The translations under genes were made by a program, and so were the position numbers. The notes under the pieces were generated by a model. It made no database searches, had not been told where the DNA came from, and saw only the letters and a program-made list of their open reading frames with translations. From NCBI GenBank assembly GCA_003963115.1, contig RXJQ01000015.1, positions 1-58,675 on the forward strand: a DNA stretch of 58,675 nucleotides. The letters run 5' to 3'. The DNA is from Burkholderiales bacterium (lineage in GTDB: Bacteria > Pseudomonadota > Gammaproteobacteria > Burkholderiales > Burkholderiaceae_C). Shown here piece by piece: positions 44,023 through 53,180 of this stretch (position 1 is the first letter of the stretch; the number at the start of each line of letters is the position of its first letter).

Positions 44023-45409
44023 TTACGCGTTGTGGCGCATGGACTTGCGTTGACGGCGGGCAATGCCACCCAGCAGGCCCAAGCTGACCTGGGCCAAGGC
44101 GTAGGAGTCAGGCACCGGCACTGGGGTGATGGCCAAACCACCAATGCGCTCGCCGGCAGCGGCCGTATCCAGTACCGTGAAGGCCGTGTTGGCCGCGGTC
44201 GAATTGGCACCAACGGTGATCTAGGCGATCTCGTTGGGGTCGGCACCCAGATCATGGGTCAGCTCATCGCTCACGGTCGAGGTGTTGCCGTAGATGGTTC
44301 AGCTGCCATCGGCATTTTGCTGACCGGTGATGTTGCGCAGGCCATCTTGCTGAACCTTCCAGCTCAGGCCGTCTGGCGTGCCGACTTGTCCAACCAGACC
44401 TTGCTGGAAGGTTTGGGCCAGCGACCAATTGCCCGAGCCGTCGGCAATCCATTCCTGCAGACCAGAGAAGCTCGTGTTCTTGCCAGCCACGCCCATGCGC
44501 ACACCGTCGCCTTCATCGGCAACGAACAAGTGCGTGCTGTCGCCAAAGAACAGATCGAGGGGATGGGGCGTAGCCGTCGTCAGCGCGGTTTCTGCCAATT
44601 TCTCAGGCAGCTTGTTGAAGCCCGGCAAGATGGTGATCGCAGCATTGGTCAGCGGGCCGCCGGCCAGTGAGCCGGTCGCGCCAACCTGGTTTACCGTGTT
44701 GACCCCGTTGCTGCCGCTGCCCTTGGTGACATACAGCGTGTTGTTGAACACGGTCATGCCTCGGAAGTTGTCGTCCTTGCCGGTCTTGTCAGGGGCACAG
44801 TTCGAACCTGGATGAGCGGGTTCTGGCAGTTGGGCCAGCGAGAAGCCGCGTTGGTAACCTGTCGAGCTGCCATTGCCTGCGTTGCCCACCATGTCGTACT
44901 GGTTGCCGTACTGAACGGCGGCACGGCCGTTGTTACCGCTTTACGAGTTCACATTGGTCACTTGCAATGCGCCCGTGCTCAGATTGACTGAACCGATAGC
45001 ACGGGAATAGGTGCTCCCCACGGGATTGGTGGAATCGAAAACAGCCGCAGTGTTCGAGTTGGACACGTCCAGTGTGTTCTTTGGGGCCGCGTGACCCATG
45101 AAGGAATCAGTCTGACCATTGCTAGAAATGTTCAAGGCCAGTTCGGACTTCGAGGCGAAGCTGGACGTGATCTGGCTGGAGTCAATGGCCGTGCTGCTGA
45201 CGCGATTGCCAGATGTGGTCACCTGGTCCAGGTAAATGGGGGACCTGACACCGAACGATGCATCGGACAACTCGTTCTTGAACACGTTGGGAAAGCTGCC
45301 ATCGGAGATGGCCAAGCCGCCACCAGGCAGCGTTTGGCCGACCGTCACAGGAAAGTAGAAGGGCGAAGGGAGATGAACTACTCCAACAATGAATGGCGGC
45401 CAGCATCAA
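44023..45409 (-). pseudogene. PEP-CTERM-type exported protein gene broken by three in-frame stops and a 5' frameshift
   Basis: One reading frame continues from about 45348 to the stop at 44023-44025 apart from TAA at 44941-44943, TGA at 44299-44301 and TAG at 44221-44223. Conserved-looking stretches (GQTLPGGGLAISDGSFPN, KNTSFSGLQEWIADGSGNW) continue across the stops, resembling esterase-like phytase-domain proteins. The C-terminus has VPVPDSYALAQVSLGLLGG then RRQRK, a degenerate PEP-CTERM tail. A signal-peptide-like start at 45409 is in another frame. Each stop can be explained by one transition (CAA, TGG, CAG ancestors). No active full-length product is expected. Confidence 0.8.
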
Positions 45410-45432
45410 ACTGGCCTTGGTGATGGGAAACG

Positions 45433-47151
45433 TTATTCGTCGCGATCGCCCAGCAGGGGCAGCGGACGGGTGCCTTCCAGTCGAACGGCCTGCAACTGCT
45501 CAGCGGGCAGGCCCAGCAGCTTGAGGATCGTGGGGGCCACGCTCGTGGTGTCGACAGGCTGCTTGACTTCGGCGGCATGGATGGTGTTGCCAAACACCAC
45601 CAGGCCCACGTGACGGTCCTCGATGGCATCGCCACCGTGTTCGGCAATCTTGGACAGCTTGCTTCCGCCATAGACGCTGCCCAGCTTGGCAATGCCGATC
45701 ACGTCGGGAACACGTTCATCGTGGGTGGATACACCGATGAAGTCCGCCGCATCGCGGCCCGCGAAGATCTTTTTCAGGCCGGCGTTGGTGAAAGCCTTGG
45801 CCACCTTGTTGCCTGCTGCATCAGAGCCAATACCTGTGCCTGCATAGTGATACAGGAAGTCGGAAGCGAATTGCGTGGCAGCTTCAGAGCGATCGTTCAG
45901 CCAAAGCAGGACGCCATCGTCGTCCATGGCATGGGCCACCAGTGGCGTCGAGGCTGCGGTGCCGGTCTTGGTGGCCCAAGCGGCGTTGAGTGCATCGATC
46001 ATGTCGCCATCGTTGATGATGGTCAGGTCAGCACGCTTCTGAGGAGACTGGCCGTGCTTGGCTGTGACGATGAAGACCGTCTTGTTCAAGTCTGCGGCAT
46101 TCACCAGCCTACCGATCTGCTGATCGACGAAGGCCAGAGCGCCTTCGAGGACCGGACCAGGCGCGGTTTGGCCAGACGCATCGGTGATGTAGCCTGCCAA
46201 GCCATTGGTGACCACGTTACCTGTCTTGCTGTCCACGTAGCTAGACAGATTCAGTTTTTGTGCGGTCGAGACTGCCTGGAAGTTCATGCCGAGCAAAGCC
46301 GGCGTGCCAGGCTTGCCGTTGCCTGCATGGTCATGGCCTTGGAGCCAGTTCAGCACGGCCTTGACCTTCAGCCCGTCGTAACGCTGCGTGTCGAGGTTGT
46401 TCTTCGTGAAGTCTGGGCCGGCGCCAGCAGGCAGGCTGGGATCCGTGACGGAGCTGTTGATCTCGGGTGTGAACAGATCATCGATGCCGACACCGGATGG
46501 GCCATTGAGGATGTCGTAGGCGGCATGCTTGTCGGACCAGGCGGTGTGCATCCCATGCGCATGCAGCACCTCGAAGACTGTGTTGACCTTCAGATACTGA
46601 TGCGGAAACAGGGGAGAGCAGGTCTTGGGATCGACAGGCAGTTGCGCAGGATCGATCAAGTCCTTGGCCGGGTGGGCGCTCAGTTGAGCGATCAGGTCGA
46701 GGTTGTTGTAGAGGCCAGGTATGTTTTGACCCGCATCCAATCGATCGAGGTTCTTGTCGACGTTCTCTGCGTATTGAACTTCTGCGCCAAGATGTGGATG
46801 GGCGCAATCGGTCGTCCCTACTGGCAGCAGGCCACGGCTGTAGGCATCGTCATAGTAGACGCCTGTGGTCCGAGGATGGCCACCGGTTGCAAGGCCCACC
46901 ATGCCAGGGAACGAGTCAGATGGGAATGGCGTGCGTGCATTCTGGAATGCGACCCCTGCGCTGACCATTCGGGCCAAGGTGGATGCAGGGTGATGCTGGA
47001 CGAACCAGGTCAGATCGTTCTGATGTAAGCCATCCACGGAAATCAACACCACGCTGCTGACAGCGGCTTGCTGCTTGTCGGGTGCACCTTGAGCCACGTT
47101 GACTGAAACCAATGCAGCCATAGCTGCCAACGAAAGTAGCGACTTCTTCAT
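45433..47151 (-). CDS. Exported alkaline-phosphatase-superfamily phosphodiesterase/pyrophosphatase-like protein
   Basis: 572 residues from ATG 47151, with AGAGGTGG just upstream; the ATG at 47202 is rejected because the signal peptide starts at MKKSLLSLAAMAALVSVNVAQGA. Metal and nucleophile motifs of the family: LISVDGLHQNDL, TPFPSDSFPGMVGLATGG, and the later VFIVTAKHGQSP and EHGGDAIEDRHVGLVVFG. It hydrolyses phosphate esters or diesters in the periplasm; the substrate is unknown. It ends 24 bp before the broken PEP-CTERM gene, with which it probably formed an operon. Confidence 0.85.
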   Translation of the reverse strand: MKKSLLSLAAMAALVSVNVAQGAPDKQQAAVSSVVLISVDGLHQNDLTWFVQHHPASTLARMVSAGVAFQNARTPFPSDSFPGMVGLATGGHPRTTGVYYDDAYSRGLLPVGTTDCAHPHLGAEVQYAENVDKNLDRLDAGQNIPGLYNNLDLIAQLSAHPAKDLIDPAQLPVDPKTCSPLFPHQYLKVNTVFEVLHAHGMHTAWSDKHAAYDILNGPSGVGIDDLFTPEINSSVTDPSLPAGAGPDFTKNNLDTQRYDGLKVKAVLNWLQGHDHAGNGKPGTPALLGMNFQAVSTAQKLNLSSYVDSKTGNVVTNGLAGYITDASGQTAPGPVLEGALAFVDQQIGRLVNAADLNKTVFIVTAKHGQSPQKRADLTIINDGDMIDALNAAWATKTGTAASTPLVAHAMDDDGVLLWLNDRSEAATQFASDFLYHYAGTGIGSDAAGNKVAKAFTNAGLKKIFAGRDAADFIGVSTHDERVPDVIGIAKLGSVYGGSKLSKIAEHGGDAIEDRHVGLVVFGNTIHAAEVKQPVDTTSVAPTILKLLGLPAEQLQAVRLEGTRPLPLLGDRDE

Positions 47152-47617
47152 GATCCACCTCTGGCGAAAGTAAGCCTGCATGCTCAAGGTGGTGGATGAC
47201 AACTGGATTGCGTGTCAGGTCATGGGTCGCTGTGCAACGTGTCTGACAAATTTCCTGTTCAAGGAATGAGGGTTATCGCTGATCTGCGAAGCTGCGATGG
47301 GCGGAAAGCCGGTCAATGTGACTGGACTGGTGACATTTGAGGGTGCAACTCGAGTGGCACCTTTGGCTTTCGCCATTCTTTCGTCATACACAGATCGACG
47401 GTTATTCCTGAGCTGCCAGGCCAGGACAAGGTATGGTCAATAGGGCCTAGTGCATGCGCGGCGAAATGACTTGCTCTTGGCCCGTAGCGGCCCATCGTCG
47501 CCTTTCAGTTTCCAGCGCCATTTGATTCAAGCCTGGGGTAAGTGGTCTGTTCGGCTCATTGTCTTTGCCTGGCGACTTCATCGAAAATCAATCAGAGATT
47601 CATGGGCGCTTGGAAGT
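47152..47617. other. Intergenic region between divergent genes
   Basis: 466 bp without a convincing gene. It should contain the promoters of the phosphatase-family gene (leftward) and the small gene at 47618 (rightward). I see no sigma-54 element, tRNA or strong hairpin. Confidence 0.4.
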
Positions 47618-47890
47618 ATGAGCACGGGTGTTGTTGATCCATTGGGAAGCACAGTCTATCGGCGTACCCAGAAGGGGCAGATTGTTTGTGCCGCAAGGGC
47701 CTCGTCGATGGACGCTCAGTTCCTGAAATGGCTGCGCTTGTTCAACGGTCTGACTCCCACGCAGGTTCTTTTGGAGCTCGTGGCCATACCAGTGGCCGAC
47801 GCTCAAGCCATCATTGACAAATTGATTTCTCTGCGCCTGATTGAGCTGGTGTCGCCAGCACCTGATCGTCAGCACTTGTATCGATCTTGA
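47618..47890 (+). CDS. Small winged-helix-like hypothetical protein
   Basis: 90 residues from the ATG at 47618, preceded by TGGAAGT. The frame is open further upstream to 47450 but that part is basic and unconvincing. The C-terminal half (FLKWLRLFNGLTPTQVLLELVAIPVADAQAIIDKLISLRLIEL) has the helix pattern of a winged-helix or start-point domain that ends regulator proteins. No DNA-binding role is proven. It lies alone. Confidence 0.55.
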   Translation: MSTGVVDPLGSTVYRRTQKGQIVCAARASSMDAQFLKWLRLFNGLTPTQVLLELVAIPVADAQAIIDKLISLRLIELVSPAPDRQHLYRS

Positions 47891-47950
47891 ACGGCTCGTT
47901 GAGCACTGGAACGGGCCAGACCACGTACACGGTCAACTCCAGGAGGAGTC

Positions 47951-48040
47951 ATGGCCGAGATCGACAAGGCGTTCGCGGGTTCGATGCGATGTTCTTCTCC
48001 AATCGGGTTGCCGGCCATGCCGAGGCACACCGCGTGCTGA
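47951..48040 (+). pseudogene. N-terminal stub of a class I SAM methyltransferase
   Basis: An excellent AGGAGG sits before ATG 47951, and the first eleven codons read MAEIDKAFAGS, a start I associate with a SAM-dependent methyltransferase family. Similarity then ends, and the frame stops at 48038-48040 after 29 codons. It appears to be the surviving 5' end of a deleted gene, adjoining the next, oppositely oriented gene. Confidence 0.5.
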
Positions 48041-48069
48041 GGCGACGCGGGCCCGGTGGCGGGCAAGAT

Positions 48070-48798
48070 TCAGTCGCACGTGATCGTCACTGCTTGCTCA
48101 CCCTCGCGCATGAAGCTCAGCAATCGGCCTTTGTAAGGCAGGCCATCGTCTTCCGGCGTATTCAGTGGGGATTCCGACAGCGCAAAGCCTATGGCCGCCA
48201 TGCGTCGCACAAACGGTGGTCGGTTGCCGCGGTCGGGGTCGACGATCAAGACTTCGGCCCTGGGCAGGGCATGGCGCTCGATGAAGCTGGCCAGGTGTCC
48301 GCAGTCGTCTCGTTCGTACAGCACGTCGCTGCCCATGATGAGATCAAAGCGGCCTCGCACAACAGGATGCCGGTCGTGAACCGCCTTGCACAGGCCGGTG
48401 GACCAGTCTCCGTGGCGGTAGGTCAGTGGGGGCAGGTCGTTGAGCTTGAGGTTGTCCATCAGAAAGCTCAAAGCCAAGGGGTGTGCGTCGGAGGCGGTGA
48501 TGTCGGCACCCCGGCGGTGGCATACCAGGCTGGCCAGTGCCAGACCGCAGCCTACTTCCAGAATGCGCTCACCTGCCACCATGCGGCGGCTGGCCATGTG
48601 CGCGGCCAGTTGCCTGGCCGAGGGCCACAGCACGCCGAACAAGGACCAGTTCGCCGATGAAAATCCAGCAGCGGCAGCCTCACCATCCGGGTCGGCGTAT
48701 TGCTGCTTGTCGATCAGGGAGCGAATTTGCAGTTCGTCTGCACCTCTGACGGCCACGCATTCCTGTTTGGTTTCGTAGCCACGTTGAGGGGCAGGCAC
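48070..48798 (-). CDS. Class I SAM-dependent methyltransferase (lysine-methyltransferase-like)
   Basis: 242 residues. SAM motif ILEVGCGLALASLVCHRRGADITASDAHPLALSFLMDNLKLN, then FDLIMGSDVLYERDD and LIVDPDRGNRPPFVRRM. This is the pattern of Methyltransf_16 proteins, several of which methylate protein lysines. It is cytosolic. Encoded 18 bp after the RRM-protein gene on the same strand; a target in ribosomal or RNA-binding proteins is possible but unproven. Confidence 0.85.
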   Translation of the reverse strand: MPAPQRGYETKQECVAVRGADELQIRSLIDKQQYADPDGEAAAAGFSSANWSLFGVLWPSARQLAAHMASRRMVAGERILEVGCGLALASLVCHRRGADITASDAHPLALSFLMDNLKLNDLPPLTYRHGDWSTGLCKAVHDRHPVVRGRFDLIMGSDVLYERDDCGHLASFIERHALPRAEVLIVDPDRGNRPPFVRRMAAIGFALSESPLNTPEDDGLPYKGRLLSFMREGEQAVTITCD

Positions 48799-48816
48799 AG
48801 CAACTTCCTGTGGGAT

Positions 48817-49149
48817 TCAGTAGCGACGACCGCCGCCACCGCCACCGCCGCCGCCGAAGCCACCGCGGTTGCCACCACCGCCAAAGCCGCCGGGGCGCTC
48901 TTCGCGAGGGCGGGCTTCGTTAACGACCATGGCGCGGCCGTCAAAAGACTGGCCGTTCATGCCACGGATCGCGGTTTGTGCGTCGTCGCGCGAGCCCATT
49001 TCCACAAAGGCAAAGCCCTTGGAGCGACCGGTGTCGCGGTCCATCATCACCTTGGCGGAGACGACATCGCCGAAGCGGGCAAAGTGTTGTTGGAGGTCGT
49101 CGTCGCGCATCGAATAAGGCAGATTGCCGACGTAAAGCTTGTTGTCCAT
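48817..49149 (-). CDS. RNA-binding protein, single RRM with Gly-rich tail
   Basis: 110 residues. RNP2 (KLYVGNLPY) and RNP1 (KGFAFVEM) are present, followed by a Gly/Arg-rich tail with GGGG runs. Such proteins in cyanobacteria and proteobacteria are cold-induced RNA chaperones. The start at 49149 has AAAGGG upstream; the ATG at 49215 is inside the infA-like gene region. It lies downstream of the IF-1 gene with a 65-bp gap. Confidence 0.92.
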   Translation of the reverse strand: MDNKLYVGNLPYSMRDDDLQQHFARFGDVVSAKVMMDRDTGRSKGFAFVEMGSRDDAQTAIRGMNGQSFDGRAMVVNEARPREERPGGFGGGGNRGGFGGGGGGGGGRRY

Positions 49150-49214
49150 GGTGGACCCTTTCAGTACATGCCGCGGTGAGTCGAAAGCCTGCCGCGGCGA
49201 CAGGCGGTATGTCA

Positions 49215-49478
49215 TCAGCGGCGACGGTAGGGCGCAGCGGACGAGCCACCGGAGCGGGGCTCCAGATGGCGGAAGGTGATGCGGCCCTTGCTCAGGTCAT
49301 AGGGCGACAACTCGAGCGAGACCTTGTCCCCCGCGAGGATGCGGATGTGGTGCTTGCGCATCTTGCCGCCGGTGTAGGCGATCAGCTTGTGCCCGTTTTC
49401 CAGGGTGATGCGGAAGCGCGAGTCGGGCAGCACTTCGTCTACCTGTCCACGCATTTCGATGAGCTCTTCTTTTGCCAT
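49215..49478 (-). CDS. infA: Translation initiation factor IF-1 (second-type, extended)
   Basis: 87 residues. OB-fold typical of IF-1: [71 protein letters not shown]. The tail [15 protein letters not shown] is longer than the standard 72-residue protein. Many betaproteobacteria carry such an additional copy next to cold-shock or RNA-binding genes, separate from the ribosomal-protein-operon infA. The start at 49478 is chosen by homology; upstream codons are not typical. Confidence 0.93.
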   Translation of the reverse strand: MAKEELIEMRGQVDEVLPDSRFRITLENGHKLIAYTGGKMRKHHIRILAGDKVSLELSPYDLSKGRITFRHLEPRSGGSSAAPYRRR

Positions 49479-49849
49479 GTGATTGGATGTGCCATGCATG
49501 AGCCCAAGCCCGCTGCATTGGCCAAACAGGCACGCAGACAGGGCTGACAAGCGCAACGCCAGGAGGCGTCACGGTGGCTTTGCAAGGGGTTGAAAGAAAG
49601 ATCCTTGTCCCGGGTGTGCGCGCACCAGCCAGAGGTGCGTATCGGGAACATGGAGCCAGACGAAGCTTGCCTGGAGAAGGCAGCCCTGGGCAGACATGGG
49701 CTCGGGGCTGCTCGAAGTTGCGACGTGAGGTGCGTGCAGAGCGTCAAGTGCTGCAGAGGAAAGCGAAACGGCAACACGTGACGTGACTATATCAGCGAAC
49801 GGCCCGGCGTGCTGACTTTTTGTGCAGGGCCTCTTTCACCTGCGCCAGA
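49479..49849. other. Long leader/intergenic region upstream of infA
   Basis: 371 bp between infA and the agmatine-deiminase-like gene, with overlapping weak frames only. It may contain a long 5' leader of the infA-RRM transcript as in cold-shock genes, but I see no definable motif. Confidence 0.35.
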
Positions 49850-51235
49850 TCAAGGCGATGCGGGCTCCAGGGCCTTTAGCCAGGCCTGCACCACCTCACG
49901 CGGGACGCCGCGTGTGCGGCAATGCATGGCGTCGGTGCCCAGCCAGGGGAACTCGCGTTTGCTCGGGATGCCCACCACGGTGTAGCCCGGCAGCGCGTCC
50001 CGGTAGACCGACAAGGCGCCTTCATCGAAGGCCTCGTGGCCCTTGCCCGCCATGGGCACGTACACACACTTGTTGAGGATGAGGCTGTTGGTGTAGGCCG
50101 CCGTGGTGGCAGGGTCATCTGCGCCGGCGATGTACATGTCGGGCACCATGACCCGGAACACCTTGAAGCCATCTTTGGCGAGCGAGGCCGAGATGTGGTC
50201 GAAGGCCAGGTTGATCTTGGGGTCCTGCGACTTGGCGATCAGCACCTTGTCATCGGCCAGGAACTTGCCCCAGCAGTCGATGTGGCCGATGTAGGTGCCG
50301 GTTGGGTCGCTTAGCACGTGGTACTCGGTGATGCCCATGAAGCGATTGAGCTGGGTCAGGATGTACTGCATGCGCGCATCGAGGTCTTCGGGCGTGGGTT
50401 GGGTGTTCTGGCGCTCGTGCGCGACAGGCAGCTCGTTTTGCGTGGCCACCAGGTAGGACGAGGCGATCTTGTTCTGCCCGGTGACCATGTAGTTGCCGCC
50501 TACGTCGAGCAGGCCCGAGAAATACCAGTCGTGCACGGCCAGGGGCTTGAGCTTCTTCTTGCTGGGCAGCCACTCGGCCTTGTTCCAGGCGCGAATGGGG
50601 CCGTTGAGGAAGTCCGACAGGGCCACGGCGCCATAGTCGTCATTGGGGCGGAAGATGCCCAGGCCCTCATGCGGGTCCACGCCCTCGGCGCCCTCCACCA
50701 GGCCCACGCTGCCGCCACCGAGGGTGGTGTAGGTGTGCTTGACGATGGCATAGGAGCCCGTGGCCGTGTTGCGCACCCACCAAGGGCCATAGTCACGGGT
50801 CCAGAAGGTGTCGGTGTCCCAGGGGATGAGGTGCAGGTGCGTGGGGTCGTAGTGCAGGCCCAGCTTGTGTGCCTCGGCGCTCAGGCTCGCGTCGATGGTG
50901 GCCTTGGCCTCGGCGTCGTCGCACATCACGAAGATGTGCACCGGCTCCTTGCTGTCGTTTTGCTGCATGCGCACGATGAGCTCATCGGGGATGCCAAAGG
51001 CCCGCTGGCCATGTGGTGTGCGCTGCGAGTGCCCCGTGGCAGGCGCCAGCACACCGGGGTAGGCGATGAGCACCGCGCCCATGTCGGCGTACTCCGGGAT
51101 GGCGGTGACGGGCTGGTCGATGTCGAGCCGGTAGACCTTGCTGGTGGGCGGGGGCGTACCCAGCCGGGCCCTGAAGGCGGTCTCCAGCCTTTGGGGTGTG
51201 GGGCGGCGAAGGCCTGGCGGTGTGAATCGCGACAT
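49850..51235 (-). CDS. Agmatine deiminase / peptidyl-arginine deiminase family enzyme
   Basis: 461 residues. Guanidino-group-modifying fold: WTRDYGPWWVRN (substrate carboxyl/guanidine contact), GGNYMVTGQNKIASS, GHIDCWGKFLADDKVLIAK (catalytic His/Asp), and near the end DAMHCRTRGVP with the nucleophile Cys439. It would convert agmatine or a related arginine compound to the carbamoyl product plus ammonia. No signal peptide. It has family-typical length plus an N-terminal extension. Encoded 48 bp after the PSD-like gene. Confidence 0.88.
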   Translation of the reverse strand: MSRFTPPGLRRPTPQRLETAFRARLGTPPPTSKVYRLDIDQPVTAIPEYADMGAVLIAYPGVLAPATGHSQRTPHGQRAFGIPDELIVRMQQNDSKEPVHIFVMCDDAEAKATIDASLSAEAHKLGLHYDPTHLHLIPWDTDTFWTRDYGPWWVRNTATGSYAIVKHTYTTLGGGSVGLVEGAEGVDPHEGLGIFRPNDDYGAVALSDFLNGPIRAWNKAEWLPSKKKLKPLAVHDWYFSGLLDVGGNYMVTGQNKIASSYLVATQNELPVAHERQNTQPTPEDLDARMQYILTQLNRFMGITEYHVLSDPTGTYIGHIDCWGKFLADDKVLIAKSQDPKINLAFDHISASLAKDGFKVFRVMVPDMYIAGADDPATTAAYTNSLILNKCVYVPMAGKGHEAFDEGALSVYRDALPGYTVVGIPSKREFPWLGTDAMHCRTRGVPREVVQAWLKALEPASP

Positions 51236-51283
51236 GATGCGCTCCTGGTTTGCTTGGTGCTGGGAGGGTAAAGGGTCAGGCCT

Positions 51284-52672
51284 TCAACGGCTGGGCTGCA
51301 CGACCGCGAGCTGGGTGTTGACCCGCACGTTCGTGGCATTGAGGCTGGGTTGCTCATAAGGGGTGAACGCGAGGTTCACGCCGGGGCGGAAGATGAGGCA
51401 ATGCGTGGAGCCACCGAAATGGAACATGCCCAGTTGATCGCCCTTGTTGACGTGCTGGCCGGGCTGCACCGTGATCTCGCAGCTCGACACCTCGGCCATG
51501 CCCACCGGCATCACGCACATCAGGCCGATGTCGGGGTTGTCGGCTTCAATGAAGATCAGGGCGCGCGTGGCCACGGCGGTAAGGAACGCCTGCGAGTTGT
51601 TGGGCGCGGCGTCATCAGGCCCGGATGGGTTGAAGAAGCCTTGCCAGAGGTTCTCAAGGTAGTAGGAGCCATTGACCACATAGGCTTTTTTGATGGTCCC
51701 GCTGACCGGCGCATGCCAGCGGTGGTAGCTCAGCGCACTCAGGAAGGCTTGGTAGACGGTGGCGCCGTTGCCGCCTGCGAACTGGGGTGTGTACGCGTCC
51801 CAGTTGAGCATGTTCTCCAGCGAGTAGGCCTGCCCCTTGAGCCAGAACGAGTCCGACAAGGCCACGTTCCGCGTGACGGCCAAGGGTGCCGATTCACAGG
51901 CATTGACGATGACGCTGTTGTCGCCCACCGCACTGATGGGCCGCACGCCCGTTTGAAAGGTGCGGGTGAAGAAGTCGTCCCAGGACTGGAAGCCGTAATA
52001 GCGATCAGATGGATTGCAGTTGAAGATCTGCGAGAAGGTGGCGTCAGTGGGGATGGGGTTGGGCTGCTGGCCCAGCGCCCCTTGGGCGACGCTCACCATC
52101 TCGGCTTGTGCGGTGGCGCTCAGCCAGGCGATGGCATCGCTCGAAGGGTCGTCTTGCACGAGCACATAGCGTGACGCGGGCGTGACCAGAAACTGCGACC
52201 AGTAGCCCAGGATTTTCTTGAACTGCTGGTTGACCAGGGCGTTCGAGAACACGTCGTAGCCGAACGAGGTGCCCATAGGCCAGTCGAGCAAGGCATTGAT
52301 GGGGAAGCCGATCATGCCGGCGGGCTGCTGGTTGGGTGCTGCGCCGGTTTGATAAGCCTCTGGCGCAGTGGCCATGATGGCGTTGAGCAGCGCCAGGAAG
52401 TCCTCGAAGTTCACAGGCTCTGGCTGCCAGTCCAGCGGGGTGTCCTGCTTGAGGAAGTGGGCCTCGGCGAACATGCCTTGCACATTGGCATACAGCACGG
52501 GGTCGGCATAGACCATCTGCTGCAAGGCCGCGATGGGCTCGATGAGGGGCTGCGGCGAGGCCTTGACCTTCTGCTTGAGCTTCTTGATCCACTGCTCGGT
52601 GTGCAAGGGGTCTCGTGGGAGCCAGCCGCCCATGCGGGCGTTGCCTACTCGGAGGTGTGAGGGATGGGTCAT
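51284..52672 (-). CDS. Phosphatidylserine-decarboxylase-family protein
   Basis: 462 residues from ATG 52672 with AGGAGA upstream. Domain: SWDDFFTRTF, LSYHRWHAPVSGTI and the C-terminal FGGSTHCLIF, where GGST corresponds to the autoprocessing LGST site, giving a pyruvoyl prosthetic group. The unusually long N-terminus (about 200 residues) belongs to a subgroup distinct from the housekeeping Psd. In that subgroup the substrate may be an amino acid rather than PS. Together with the deiminase gene it suggests amine metabolism (inference). Confidence 0.82.
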   Translation of the reverse strand: MTHPSHLRVGNARMGGWLPRDPLHTEQWIKKLKQKVKASPQPLIEPIAALQQMVYADPVLYANVQGMFAEAHFLKQDTPLDWQPEPVNFEDFLALLNAIMATAPEAYQTGAAPNQQPAGMIGFPINALLDWPMGTSFGYDVFSNALVNQQFKKILGYWSQFLVTPASRYVLVQDDPSSDAIAWLSATAQAEMVSVAQGALGQQPNPIPTDATFSQIFNCNPSDRYYGFQSWDDFFTRTFQTGVRPISAVGDNSVIVNACESAPLAVTRNVALSDSFWLKGQAYSLENMLNWDAYTPQFAGGNGATVYQAFLSALSYHRWHAPVSGTIKKAYVVNGSYYLENLWQGFFNPSGPDDAAPNNSQAFLTAVATRALIFIEADNPDIGLMCVMPVGMAEVSSCEITVQPGQHVNKGDQLGMFHFGGSTHCLIFRPGVNLAFTPYEQPSLNATNVRVNTQLAVVQPSR

Positions 52673-53180
52673 GCGCGCTCTCCTGACATGGAGGATGAAG
52701 GCAGAGACGCGAGACCGGACTGCAGTACACACGCCCCTGAGACATTGGTACTGCGATTGGCTTTCTTCTTGTGCCGCCCTCTGCATGGCTATCGCCGGGC
52801 TGCGTTGGCATTGTAGAAAGCGGTGAGGTGGGCCTGAATCCTGAGAACTAGGGGGCGTTCCTGAAGCCTTATATAAGGCCTCTGAATGGAGGCTGAAGAA
52901 CTCGTGAAAAGGGGTGGGTGAGCGACGGGGTGGGTGGCGCGCGGAGAGAGCGGTACTCGGGTGGGCGATCTGGGGACTTAGTGCGTAGATCTATCAGCTT
53001 TGTGAGTGGGGATGGGATTTTTGAGCGCGAGGGTTGGGGCTGCTGTCGACCCGTTTCTGCCAGTCGAGCCCGAGATAGAAACGGCCGGTTTGGAGGAGGT
53101 CTCAGACATTGGGACCGCTCGCCTGACATTGAAGATGAGTACACACTGGCGCATGAAGAACGCTTCAAAAAGGATGCGCG
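52673..53180. other. Intergenic region with a 14-bp palindrome
   Basis: 508 bp with no supportable gene. Perfect palindrome GCCTTATATAAGGC at 52866-52879. The remainder is G-rich and holds several short frames that look spurious. Promoters for the PSD-like gene (leftward) and flavin reductase (rightward) must lie here. Confidence 0.4.

Noticed and set aside
45182..45409. Separate small gene with signal-like start
   Set aside because: The hydrophobic start is better explained as the displaced signal peptide of the broken PEP-CTERM gene; the rest overlaps its conserved coding frame.
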